A stretch of 64,000 nt of DNA from Lingula anatina. Taxonomy: Eukaryota > Brachiopoda > Lingulata > Lingulida > Lingulidae. Position 1 is the first letter of the stretch; every line of letters begins with the position of its first letter. Made by a program: the position numbers and the translations under genes. The notes beneath the pieces are model-generated. The model was not told where the DNA came from, searched no databases, and saw only the letters and a list, made by a program, of their open reading frames with translations. The stretch lies in contig NW_019775549.1 in assembly GCF_001039355.2 (NCBI RefSeq), positions 62,001 to 126,000 on the forward strand. The letters are read 5' to 3'. This document shows positions 23,789 to 34,483 of the stretch, one piece after another.

Positions 23789-25081
23789 TCATATAACATA
23801 ATACCACGATTTCTGTATAACATCACACCCTAATTTAGAATACAACTTATTTTTCGGGTGAGCGTAATAACAGAAAGTGTTCACATCCATCCCGGTCATT
23901 GGGCAAGAAGGTGGCTTCTTCCTGCTCCCTCCTCCGTACATTTCGTTCCAAAATATTTCTCTACATTCTCTACAAGCAGCGTGAATAGTTACCAGTCCTT
24001 TATACAGACAATAACTGTACACACGCCCCATATAGAAACGGGTGAAGTTCTCATGTTTTTGTGGCTGAACTAATTCTGTTTTATTCGCGCAAATTCCGAG
24101 ATACACGTCTTCCATTGGCATCAGCGGCACGTGGCGTGACGTTTCATGAAGCACCCGCACTGTGTCCATGGACATGACGTACCCCGACCCAGCCAGATAA
24201 GCTGGGTATAACGCCCCCGGGTACTCCTGCTCGCTGACGTATCCCTTTACTCTTGGGTCCCTCTCGGGTGGTTTCGGCTCATAAAGTCTTCCCATAAAGA
24301 GGTGTTTGGTCCGCCACCAAGGAAGGTCCAGTAAGTAGTCTACCAGTTTTGGATACTGAACGATCACGTCGTCGTCTGTTTTCATTACATAAAAGGCGCT
24401 TGGACAGTGACGTAAAACCCATCGAAGACCAAGAATAGTTTTGAGGGTCAAATTGCGATAAGTGTCTACAAATTCCACCCGTATTATGTCACGAAATTTA
24501 CGATTTTCTTCCTCTATTTTTTCATCAGCGGTGCGGTTTTGAGACGTCCCCAATAAAAATAACGTGCGTATCTGTTCCCCCTGTGACTCATGAATAGACC
24601 CCCACGTTTTGCGATATATATTCCTATCGAGGAAATTCTCCGGTTTTGATTCAACAAGAACTAATAAGAAAACTCCAGTTTTGTACAGCGACCCTGTAGT
24701 ATTGCAGATGCCAGGGGTTGAAATGGTAAACTGGTAATCATGATGGTGCAGAAATTTCAAATCGGTGGACATCGATCTCACATGTAAAACCGACTTTCGG
24801 TCGTTGAATGTGGCCTTTCTTTCAGCAGGCGTAATACGATCATCACCAACACCAGCGTAACCATCTTCATCATTGAGTGGTCTCCCTGATGAGTTGGCAT
24901 TCTGCAACGGTTCCTTTTTGGTCGCAAACCTTCGGTGAAGCCACGCGGTGTGTTTACCAGACCTGTGATTGTACACCCTTGTGTAACATTCCAAGATGAC
25001 CTCTGTCCGCAGAATATAGACAACAGACGATATTGTGATTGTTGTAAGGAGCAGTAAAACCCACTGTTTGTTGGAGGGCAT
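23789..25081 (-). CDS. Beta-1,3-galactosyltransferase-like GT31 enzyme, copy B
   Basis: 430 aa from the shared start MPSNKQW. The frame stays open for 36 more residues (to 25189), but that depends on one fewer T in a homopolymer than copy A, and it would place charged sequence before the signal anchor. All GT31 signatures of copy A are kept (KTDDDVIV, AGSGYVMS, MEDVYLGI). By eye there are about 20 amino-acid differences, most between residues 40 and 95 in the stem, where copy A has a DVDVGVGVD repeat and B does not. The catalytic domain differs at only a handful of sites (Y/H, F/Y, L/P, F/S). Confidence 0.88.
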   Translation of the reverse strand: MPSNKQWVLLLLTTITISSVVYILRTEVILECYTRVYNHRSGKHTAWLHRRFATKKEPLQNANSSGRPLNDEDGYAGVGDDRITPAERKATFNDRKSVLHVRSMSTDLKFLHHHDYQFTISTPGICNTTGSLYKTGVFLLVLVESKPENFLDRNIYRKTWGSIHESQGEQIRTLFLLGTSQNRTADEKIEEENRKFRDIIRVEFVDTYRNLTLKTILGLRWVLRHCPSAFYVMKTDDDVIVQYPKLVDYLLDLPWWRTKHLFMGRLYEPKPPERDPRVKGYVSEQEYPGALYPAYLAGSGYVMSMDTVRVLHETSRHVPLMPMEDVYLGICANKTELVQPQKHENFTRFYMGRVYSYCLYKGLVTIHAACRECREIFWNEMYGGGSRKKPPSCPMTGMDVNTFCYYAHPKNKLYSKLGCDVIQKSWYYVI

Positions 25082-25189
25082 TTTAGGCTGAATTGTGTCT
25101 CTACTGTTCAGCGACGATTTTAAATAAACGATGTTCAGAGATTTATCAGATTTTTCTATTTGATCAGCCATGTGTGCACAGCTGAGCAA

Positions 25190-25921
25190 AACGAATATTT
25201 AGATCAAACCACGTCCACGTATGTCCACAGGGCAGATCCAGTGTCTTTCTCTTTGTGAGAAGTCCTATAAGGTACTGAATGCGGGGTTTTTAGGCTATTA
25301 AACTGAGCGAAAAATATCCCCTAACCCAGGACTAACTACAAAAAATTAATCTTTTTCTTTTCATTTTTTTTTTTTTTTTTTTTTTGAATGCTCAATATTC
25401 AAATTTAATATATCTTCCTAGATTTTAAATAGGATCATATGGACCACCCAATGTGAAAAAAATAGCATAAGTTTTTTTTTCTCCTGAGCCAAATGGTTTT
25501 TTCTTAAACTATATACGATTTATATTAGTATAAATAATTAGATAGTAAACATTTCAAGGCTACGTGACACGCGCACACTCAGCGGGCGCTTTATAATCGG
25601 GCTGTATTAATACTGCAATGGCACACAGCACGACAAAGTCACGTAAAGAGCATGATATACTTATATAATATATATTTATATATTATTACCACGGTATTGT
25701 TAACATCAACCGTTTGTTCGCTGTGTTAAGAACATTAAGTCAGAATTACCGGACATTGCTGCGTAAACATGGATTATGTTTCAATCATCAGTGATGAAAG
25801 TGGATAATTACACGTATATAATATAAATTTGCCAGAACTTGAAATATGCCAAGACTTTACAAAGTGTCTGAATACACAGAATTGAGTGAAGGAGGACTTT
25901 CGGTGATTACTTGTAATTTTA
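25190..25921. other. Upstream region of galactosyltransferase copy B
   Basis: AT-rich counterpart of 18007-18834 with a poly-T tract near 25365-25385 and the same TA-rich block. No gene is supported. Confidence 0.5.
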
Positions 25922-26134
25922 GACCCCATTTCCGGAGATTAGATCGATCTACTTTAGATCGACCTAACTCCCTGGGGGTTCACGCTAAATATGTCACCCG
26001 AGCGGACACGAAAGTTAATTATCCCCTTACAGCTTGTAGTAGGCGGGACGGACATTTAAGCAGGATTATCTGACAGTAATCTAGTGAGACTCCCCGCGGG
26101 GATAGATCGATCTAAAAGCTCTGGGAATACAGCC
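25922..26134 (+). mobile_element. Harbinger-like MITE, copy 3, at the end of unit B
   Basis: A 213 bp element with intact TTA duplications on both sides (25919-25921 and 26135-26137). Ends read GACCCCATTTCC and, reverse complemented, GGCTGTATTCCC. The next inward motif is AGATCGATCT at both ends. The element is non-coding and presumably non-autonomous. Confidence 0.8.
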
Positions 26135-28392
26135 TTAGATATTGAATATAACGCTGAATAATCAGACTCACGAATTGCGTATTAACAGGTGTGCTAAATC
26201 ACGCATGCGGTTGAATGTGGTTTGTTATAAACTTGTGGATTTGTGCTAAGACAAAGGGGCGTATTGTAAGTGCAAAGTTCTCCGTGGAACGGATTATTCA
26301 TTTCTTTTCCCCCAGTCTTTTGTTTTGATTGTATTGAATTCTATATATCAAAACTCAATTCTTGTCCTTATTATTTTGCAATTTTTTTTTTAGGTTTAAC
26401 AGTTATTCCACAACAGGTGTAGACAATATAAGTCGTGTGTTATAAAAAAAATTCAACAAGTGAACTTTGTGTTTTAGGTGTAAATTATCCAAATAATAGT
26501 AGTTCACAACTGTTCCGCTTTCTGTCAACATTTTAAATTCCTCCTTATGTCTTTCAGTCGCCATAATGACCCACTGGAAAAGGTCCACCATTTTAGGTGT
26601 TTTATTCCATAGAGGCTGTTTTCTTGCCAAACCCAATTTTTTTTCTTTGAAATTCCACAATTTTCCCCTTGAAAGTAAAAATATAAAACTTGTCTCTGGT
26701 TGATGGGTTATTTTTGTTTCATAGAGCACCTGTAAATGGTAAAATCTTACAGGTGAATCAAGAAAAGATACGCATTCTACTACTATGGCGCAACGCGGCA
26801 TTCTTGAACGATATTTTGAAAATGCAGTTTTTCTAAAGTTTTAGGTATTTTGAGTGTAATCATTTATTGATTGAACAATAAAGCTCGTGGCTGATAAAAA
26901 TTCAAAAAATCTTCAGTACCCTAGTAGGAAATGGCGTAGAAAAAAAAATGAAGATTTTAAAATTTTAACAGTTAAGACTACAACATAAGTGAGGGATCCT
27001 TATATGCACATTGTGAGAGATTTTTTCCGCGGTTATCGCAGCTTTACTTTTCCAGACATTTCATTTTTCTGATGGCTCAATTATTTTTGCCCAAATGAAT
27101 TAGGTAATTTATTGTTAGGTAATTAAATGTCTATCAAGCTAGTAAACAGGGATAGAAAACATTATGAACATCGCATAACAGTTGACCGAAATACCTTACA
27201 CCCCACTCTGCGCATTTGGTAGGGACTAACGAACCCGCCTAATTCAACGAGTAATAAAATGCTTGATCGCGATGAATTAATTATGATGAAAATATTATGA
27301 ACACATTTGGTTATTTTCTAAAATCATATTTAAATACATTTACACAAACGCAGTGCTGAAATTTTAGTGATTAATATAAAGAATAGCGTATGATAAACTT
27401 TATAACGGGAAATTACGGGGAAATATTTGGATGTATGGATGATAATCTATTCAGAGCGCACAAATTAGGTTTTGTAGGAAGGAATCCAAAGCTCAACTAC
27501 CACAATCGAATATATTATTGTAAATGAAAATGTAGTGTACATGAAACAATTACCGCAGCCCCTTATAATACGAGTTACTAGTGCTGGTAGTTCTACCATT
27601 ACAAATGGTACGGCCTGCATAAAATGTACTTCTAAATTGCATCTACTGCAAAATATTGAAACACTTTTTCTGTGAGTTTATGTCGCGTTTATTATATGGT
27701 TTTAAATCAGAAATTAAATATAAATTTGACAATATGAAAATGCAGGACTACAACTTTATAACGTACACAAAAATAAAAAATATTGTGACTTTTTCCGAAG
27801 CAGAAATTCCCATTAGCTAGAAAGGAGGTGCTTAAATTGATTTTGAAACCCGTTTCATCCCAAGCAACTGACATGAAATATCATTCGCAAAACATCTGCT
27901 CCAATAAGCGTGAAGCCGTGAAATATTTTGCTGTCAAACACCATTAAAAGATTCAAGTAATACTTTATTAAGCTTTCAACAAACAGAACAGATAAGGTAG
28001 TTTTAATTCTGAAATTAACAAGTTCTACAAGCTTCCGTTCACTCAATTAACAAAACTTATTTTATACTAATTAAGATAAAAAGTTCCATCTGAACTAATT
28101 ATAACCTGCCTATGTGAAACTAAAATAATAAACTATTATATTACCTTTAGCAAATGTTATATACATATACATTACTAGTAACTCAAGAATAAGACCTATA
28201 TTAATCAGCTTGGCAACAAATTTTGAAACAGATTATCAGCGTTTGAAATTGTAAAGAACAATAATCGCACATAAAAACATCACAAGACAACTTAAGAATC
28301 AAAATACTATTCAACAAAACTGCAAGCAAAATTATTTGCATACTACAAACAAGTGCAACGATTACCAATGCCCAAAAAATATCGTCAATAAA

Positions 28393-28440
28393 GCGAGAAT
28401 CACGCAAGATGCGAGAATCTCGCAAGATTCGAGAATCACG
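28393..28440 (+). repeat. Short tandem repeat, 18 bp unit x 2.7
   Basis: Two 18 bp units (28393-28410 and 28411-28428) plus a partial third, each with the core GAGAATC followed by CGCAAGAT. The second unit contains the inverted repeat GCGAG-AAT-CTCGC. It is too short and too few-copied to be a CRISPR array. Confidence 0.8.
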
Positions 28441-29279
28441 TTGGTGGATGGAACGGGACCGTACCCTGGTTGACACCGACACATATTTATATCTACACAC
28501 ATCACATAAATATGTGCTAGTGCCAAACAGTGAACAAGTCTAAACTGACTACAGTGGCTAACAAAGGCACAGCAACACCACGTCACAGCACGCCAGGGAC
28601 CAATCAGATTAATGGCACTGAAACAGTGTTCACTTCAAACTGGAACTCCCTGTACTTACTTCACTCGGTCACTGCTGAGATGCATTATATCCGTGTCTCT
28701 GATGCAGCGTCTGTTGTTTGAAGTATGAAAGAAAACTTCAACTGGACATCCTCTTACGGTGGCGGACCACATCCACAATACCTTAATAAATGCACTCCTT
28801 GAGAAAAAGGTGTGTTCTCAACTTCTGGCAATGGCCCATTCGGTCAATGACAGATGGTACACTGTAGAATCTGCATGTCTTTTGTTATCATCATTTGGGA
28901 AAACAAGCTACGATAAAACCAGAAACTTCCACCGAGCTCTCCCTGCCAAATACTCAGGTATAGACACGCCATATTTGGCCCTAGAGAACCACTGAGCTTT
29001 CATTCATATCAGTGAATTCTACCAGTGCCAAGCATAGAGCAGTCGTGTATCTTTTGGCAACGGAAGTGGCGTCACACTCCTAGTGAGACCGGAAATGACG
29101 TTACTTTGTCCTGTGCCGTCTTGAAAGACCACCAAATGCCAATGTATGAATAACACACAGAAGAAATTAAGACAATAATGATATAGGAGAAAAGTTCCCA
29201 ATGGCCCATTACCTGAAGTTTACAGTCAAAATACACATAAAAACCAAGGTTGTGTGAACACTCTATACACAAGTGCAGT

Positions 29280-29280
<1 letters not shown>

Positions 29281-29324
<44 letters not shown>
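29281..29324 (+). repeat. (ATA)n microsatellite
   Basis: About 44 bp of perfect ATA/TAA repeat in intergenic DNA; it generates poly-Asn and poly-Ile frames that are not genes. Confidence 0.9.
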
Positions 29325-30475
29325 TACTTGATATCTTATATACGTTACCCACATACGTCCCTTTGCACAGAAAAGTGGTGTCAATTTTACAAATGTTACA
29401 CAATCAAGCAAAAACAAACCATTCAAATATATAACAAGTGTTTAAAAAACTCTACAGATATTGATATTGATAGATTACAATGGGATGACAGGTTAAATTC
29501 ATTTATCTCATCTGAATATGTTCACTTTTTATGTTTGAACATAGCGAAGTGGACTATACTTGTGAACAAAATTAAACCACCGGACACAATGAAATAATTT
29601 GTTTAAGCCCTGTTAATGGTACCTATTAACAAATTGCCGTTTGAATAATTCGTTACCATAAATAATGCAAAATGTCCCATTAAAATACTCAGATATCAAG
29701 GGGCAATTGTCGATTAAGTTTACAAAGTCACTGGTAAAATTTTGACTGTTTTTTTGTGAATCAGATAGACATTACGTGACGATAAGTGAAGTGGGAATCT
29801 AGATAAGCTATTTCTTATACACATAATGCTGACTACAAGAACATACGTAAAGAAAAGCACAAAGGTCACCAAGAAATATGCAAAGTGACCTAGGTCACCA
29901 ACATTATCTGAATATTAAAGAGGCACGTTAACTAAAGTTACCCATCATCATTTCTTACAGACTAAATAGTCTCAACTTCAACTTAGCTTGATGAAACAAC
30001 ACTCAGTCGAATACTGGTATTAAACTTATTTTGTCGGCGTCATGCCCATACACTTCTTTGCAAGGGTCTCTCACACAGAAAGCAAAAGCAAAAAAAAAAT
30101 AAAATAAAAAAAAATAAAAAATAAAAAATAAAAATAATAATAATAAATGAATGAATAAAAATAATAATAATATAATAAAAAAAAACAAAGCCCACATTAA
30201 GCAAAAGGTTACTTTCCACTAATCCTTAATGAAACATTAGTAGTTCTAAATAGCTAATAACTAAGGAATCCAACATTAAAATAAAAGCAATACGTTTACG
30301 AATAGTCGTAAAGAAAGTTGAAGAATTAGGAAAAACACCAAATTAAATCAACATCATTGTCGTACTCAAGAAGCTGTGCTAATCTTTGGGAACAAAAAAT
30401 CATTTCAAAACTCGTGTCAGAAGCGGCAAGGAAGCAAGAAGCATCAATCCACGTATGGCACCGGAAAACCCACGG

Positions 30476-30612
30476 GTTTCCATAGCAACCGTGAATTCTA
30501 CCAGTGCCATTGGTGGACAGACAGATAAAAGCACAAGCGGAAGCATCTGTAGGCACGTGATGTTCACGTGCCGTAGCCATGTTGTGGACAACTGGGTTTC
30601 GAAGCATGCGCA
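30476..30612. promoter_or_regulatory. Promoter-like motif cluster (X-box, palindromic E-boxes, NRF1-like site)
   Basis: Within 137 bp there is GTTTCCATAGCAAC (30476-30489), which fits the RFX X-box consensus. A perfect inverted repeat GGCACGTGA-TGT-TCACGTGCC follows at 30552-30572, carrying two CACGTG E-boxes. GCATGCGCA (30604-30612) resembles an NRF1 site. The local GC content is above the surroundings. No recognised gene starts beside it, so the assignment as a promoter is an inference. Confidence 0.35.
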
Positions 30613-31079
30613 GTAAGCTCCATCGTTTCTGCTAGGGGTGCCGTACAACCTGTATCGGGCTTTTTGGATAGGACAGCACGATCACTAAAGCATATGAATT
30701 GTGACGTAGATGAGGGGAAGAATTTATTCCTCGTTTGCCATTTAAACCTGATTGCAACGGAAGTAAGGAGGTATAGTCTTCCACCAGTCGGGGGTTTTCA
30801 GAGCCAAAAGGGTGCTTGCAAGTTTTGTGACGCGAATAACAGTAAGATTATATAACAGAAGAGCCCGAGGATTTTCTTTGGTTGTCTTGCCATGTAACCG
30901 CACTGAAATAGTTTGCCAAATACTTTTCATCAATCTCAGCATACTTTTTTCAGTCAAATTAGCTAAGGCGACCAAATGAAATTCCCCTGACTGTCTTTGA
31001 TGTATAATCTGGGTATCAGTCTAACAAAAACTTGTACGTCTCATTTTGTCTGAAAAGCGCCCATTTGTTTAAAGGCCAT

Positions 31080-31300
31080 TCAAACCTTTTGCCAGAGACG
31101 TCTAAGTGGAAAACGAGGACTGAAATCTTCCCAAACTCCGCGAAATAAGTCACACGATCTCATGATTGTGCTGTTATATCCAAACATGTCTATAAGCCAA
31201 GCAATAACATTCAAAAACATAAAAATTATAGAAGCATTAATTAAAATACGACAAAGCATGAAAACCAATTTCTTGTCTTCGGTTCTGGGTTCCTGTCTCC
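31080..31300 (-). CDS. Candidate terminal exon of an unknown membrane protein
   Basis: A strong acceptor (TTTTCCTTCTTTACCACAG) is followed by a 72-residue open frame to a stop. It contains a charged stretch EPRTEDKK, a hydrophobic helix from LVFMLCRI to IAWLIDMF, and a Cys-containing tail ending RRLWQKV. I do not recognise a family. The exon begins in phase to accept one base from upstream. A 33-nt splice-flanked microexon at 31787-31819 supplies exactly that phase. It may be the last exon of a gene whose other exons are at 31787, 34441, 38588 and 43054, or a chance frame. Confidence 0.3.
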
Positions 31301-31786
31301 CTGTGGTAAAGAAGGAAAAATGACAATCAGTCGAGACAGAAACTTTGATTAAGCTTTCGAAAATGCAACTGAAAAAAGAATCTGCAATATAATATTTGTA
31401 ACTTAAGAAGAACCAAATAAAGCGAACAAAGCAAATACCCAAATGATTTTACCTACCAAAGATCAACAAGCAATAGTGTCCACAACACTGGCGTCAAACG
31501 ATCAGAAAATCCAAGAAGCCGGTGTCACATCATCTAGCGAACATATGAATAAATGTATGTATACATAAACTTGATAAAAATGACACAGTAATTGAGAACG
31601 AAAGGCAACGTAGAAATGAATTTCAACGCCATACTTCTAGTAAAGAACAATATCCGCTAGAACAAGTGACAGCTGTCGTCTCATGCTACTGCGTTCATGA
31701 TGGGTATAATACAGCCCAAACCCCACCAAGCCACCAATTTCAAAGAAGCTTTCGTAATAACTAAAAAGCTAGCGTTATGTACTTAC

Positions 31787-31819
31787 TGCAGTATGGCTGG
31801 TGTCCTTTAATGCGTTTAT
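31787..31819 (-). CDS. Candidate 33-nt microexon
   Basis: Flanked by CATTATTGCAG and the near-consensus donor GCA|GTAAGTAC. In the phase that matches the next candidate exon (31300) it reads KRIKGHQPYC. Evidence is limited to splice signals and phase. Confidence 0.25.
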
Positions 31820-31875
31820 CTGCAATAATGAGGAAAACAGTTTATAATATGATTACGTCACGAATGTAATACTTC

Positions 31876-32445
31876 TTGCGTGATATTTTCACGTTTTGTT
31901 TCCATGCTACAGAAAACCGGCCAAAACGGCTGCATGTTTTTTATCGACACGAGGTTGGCCCAAAATTTGTTGTTCAAAGCAAATATATCTTCAGAAGTTT
32001 GAAAAAATTGTCAAAGTCAGTGATAGAAATGCTGTCAATGTCTTTAGTTCTAAAATCATTTACTGAACGAAAGCTAAAAATGACTTTCATTCAAGTGCCT
32101 TTAAACAGCATCGCTTCCTTTATGAAGAATTCCTTTGTCCCACAGAAATCCAAAGTCTTTAAAGTAGGACCACATTCACTGTTGCTCAGTTGCAAACATA
32201 AGACATTGCATTATATTTTAAGTGTCTCTCATAAAAACGGTGGTAGTTTTCATTTATCTTCACTACGGCAGAATTTCTGTAATAATGAGCATGTAATTAA
32301 GACGTCAGGTGAAGGGTGTCCGAGAGGTCAGCGTATTTCAACAAAAGCTGTACATTATAATCCCGAACATGCTAACAAACTGGCAATTTTGTACTTCAGA
32401 GACCCAAACAATATTCCATTCAAAAAGATGAGGTACTATGTGTAG
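31876..32445 (+). CDS. Unexplained 189-codon ORF
   Basis: An uninterrupted frame from ATG at 31876 to a stop at 32443-32445. At this AT content I estimate well under one such frame by chance in the window. The product is basic, rich in Lys, Ser, Phe and His, with no signal peptide, repeat or motif I can name. The first part is Lys/Leu-rich and the C-terminus ends FKKMRYYV. No splice context was found on either side, and no Kozak support stands out. It could be an orphan gene, one exon of a longer gene, or chance. Confidence 0.3.
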   Translation: MRDIFTFCFHATENRPKRLHVFYRHEVGPKFVVQSKYIFRSLKKLSKSVIEMLSMSLVLKSFTERKLKMTFIQVPLNSIASFMKNSFVPQKSKVFKVGPHSLLLSCKHKTLHYILSVSHKNGGSFHLSSLRQNFCNNEHVIKTSGEGCPRGQRISTKAVHYNPEHANKLAILYFRDPNNIPFKKMRYYV

Positions 32446-34262
32446 AATGGTCTAAGTAATGGCATTTCTAAGCATCTGTCAGCCATGGACTCCCCCCCCC
32501 CCCGACCCCAATCCCCTGACACTTCAAAGTTTTAACATTTACAATTAAAATTATACATTGAAATTAAAAATGTCATATATAATCACGGAAAATTATGACA
32601 TATTAATATCAGGTTTTAGACCGGTGTGTTAATTATGTTAATTACTGATATGTTAATCCATAATAAACCAGATATCTGCACATGGTTCATGTATAATGCA
32701 AATTTTGATTGTATCTACGAAAGTAATGCAATCAAGAGGTTAGATCCCCACAAGTTAGTGGCCCACAGTCACGGACAAGCTGGCACACGCATGCGCAGTT
32801 ACTTTCTTTTCTTCCCTTTCGTAGTAGTAGTGGTAGGACTGGAGGTCGCGAAATCCGGTGGAGTGCATTCACCATCTCCTTATCCTCATTTCCATCTCCA
32901 GCCTAAATGATGAAACAGCTTGGTTAATCAAAATAATATGCTGAGTAAAAACAATTGTTGCGAAGAACACTTCATCAACGAAAAACAACTTACTTACACA
33001 GGTAAATTGGATTGATTTAAAGCAACTATGTATAAACAATACACCCACGTAGAGTTTTATCCATTTATCTATTGTATGGAATACTATTATGAAGACAAAG
33101 TGAAACAATATTTGTGGCAAAAAGACAGGATATGCATAAATCATTCATAAACACATAACATATCGGATGCCGGCTACATATACATTTGAGATATAATGCT
33201 TAATGTTTTGCAGTTCTACCTTTACACTGTATAACTACTGAAGAAAATGGATCTAAAGGAAAACAATTCCACCTTAAATGTCCAATTTGTATTTTCGTCT
33301 TTTTATGTAGATATTTCATATACCGTGCCCTTATTTCTTTAGTATTACCAAGGTTTTTCTATATTATACCACCTTTGTAAGGTGACGAAGGACTGAAATG
33401 ACACTGATCAACATGATGATCTAAACAAGACATCAAATACAGGTGTGTACAATATGGAAGAAAGGTAAACTAGGTCACAGCAATTATAATGCCTAGATGC
33501 TCACAGCAGGCATTCTCTGCAAATGGGTATCTTGCACACACATCTCTAGTCACGCACACGGGAGCCATTGGCTTCGATATAACACCGCCTTAATGGGTAT
33601 CGAAGATTTGTCACACTGTGGCCGTAAATACACTAAACTTTCAGAATTTTCCACACCAGTCGTGTAAATTAAACTCACTTCTCAGGGGGTATTTAACTGA
33701 GACCGCGTTGTAAGAAAAAATGTTCCAGTTTTTCATGATGACCATGCGGACAAACTTAAATCGAGTCTGGTCTGGTCTGCGTGACACCACCGTCACCAGA
33801 CGACTAAATCAAGCCTATTCCTGGTTTTGGACAATCAGTTTAATGGGCAGTCGTCTTCTGAGGTAATTTTGACAAAAACCTGAATCGGTTTGTTTCCGGC
33901 AGGGGCGATCGGTACTCAGTTAGGCCCTGTGTTTCTAGGCCCTCCACCTGGAAGGAATTCCAGCGAAAGAGTGGACTGTGCCAGACCCCTCTTGACTAAC
34001 ACCGGATTAACAAAACTGGACGCTGGTTAGTCGACTGTGACCTAGTTAGTCGACTGTGGCAAGCTATGAGGACATTTCCTTCAGGGACGGGGCGTAACTA
34101 GCTTCATGTGGATTCTCTGTCAGCAGTTCCATACGGCAAAGAGTTTGGAAGTCTGATAACAAAACTATGGCATGGCTACCTACCAACTGTTAAAGCTCGA
34201 GCAAAGTCGAGATGAGGGTGGCCGGGATGATGAACCCATGACAGAATCTAATGCAAGATATT

Positions 34263-34340
34263 TATCTTGAAATGCTATTCAAGATATACGGTGCTGTTTG
34301 TATATCTTTCATTCAGGGCACCCAGAACACGCCCTGAATG
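34263..34340. repeat. Two adjacent perfect hairpins
   Basis: TATCTTGAA (34263-34271) pairs with TTCAAGATA (34278-34286) across a 6-nt loop. Then CATTCAGGGC (34310-34319) pairs with GCCCTGAATG (34331-34340) across an 11-nt loop. No associated gene is evident. Confidence 0.6.
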
Positions 34341-34440
34341 GAAGCACCTTTGTTTCTGGTTTGCAGTTACATTCTTACAGAAAAAAATAATAATAATAAA
34401 TAAATAAACGTAAATTAACCGTTAACTGTTGATACCTCAC

Positions 34441-34483
34441 CTCGCTCAACTCCGGTGGAAATGTTTAAACCCAGTGCACACAA
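34441..34483 (-). CDS. Candidate 43-nt exon
   Basis: Lies between CTGTCTGTTAG and donor GCGAG|GTGAGG. Only one frame is open (LCALGLNISTGVER plus one base), starting in phase 0. That fits the end of the candidate exon at 38588 and the start of the one at 31819. Weak evidence, based on splice signals and phase only. Confidence 0.2.

Larger units (their letters stand above)
19050..26137. repeat. Tandem segmental repeat, unit B (~7.1 kb)
   Basis: A second copy of 12024-19048 in direct orientation. It begins mid-exon in COPG and ends at the MITE plus its TTA, after which unique sequence follows. Inside are the last COPG exons and the same two minus-strand genes. The N at the junction, the start inside an exon, and the purely synonymous COPG differences favour an unmerged second haplotype over a real duplication, though a recent tandem duplication cannot be excluded from sequence alone. 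Confidence 0.95.
26138..31079. other. AT-rich stretch without a supported gene
   Basis: Apart from the short repeats and motif cluster listed separately, I see no exon chain or domain. The longest frame, 132 codons on the minus strand at 26403-26801, is about what chance gives at this base composition. (ATA)n at 29281-29324 and A-rich low-complexity DNA at 30087-30185 account for several spurious frames. Confidence 0.5.

Noticed and set aside
25082-25189. 36-residue N-terminal extension of the galactosyltransferase in unit B
   Set aside because: Broken in unit A by a one-base homopolymer difference, and it would displace the signal anchor from the N-terminus.
26403-26801. 132-codon minus-strand ORF
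   Set aside because: About one frame of this length is expected by chance at this composition; no domain or splice context.
28393-28440. Possible CRISPR-like array
   Set aside because: Fewer than three directly abutting 18-bp units with no spacers, in an animal genome; it is a simple tandem repeat.
28759-28995. Short plus-strand frame beginning MADHIHNTL, sharing a 14-base stretch with COPG exon 24 (ACGGTGGCGGACCA)
   Set aside because: Similarity stops after about 25 bases, there is no splice context and no other COPG exon nearby; likely coincidence.
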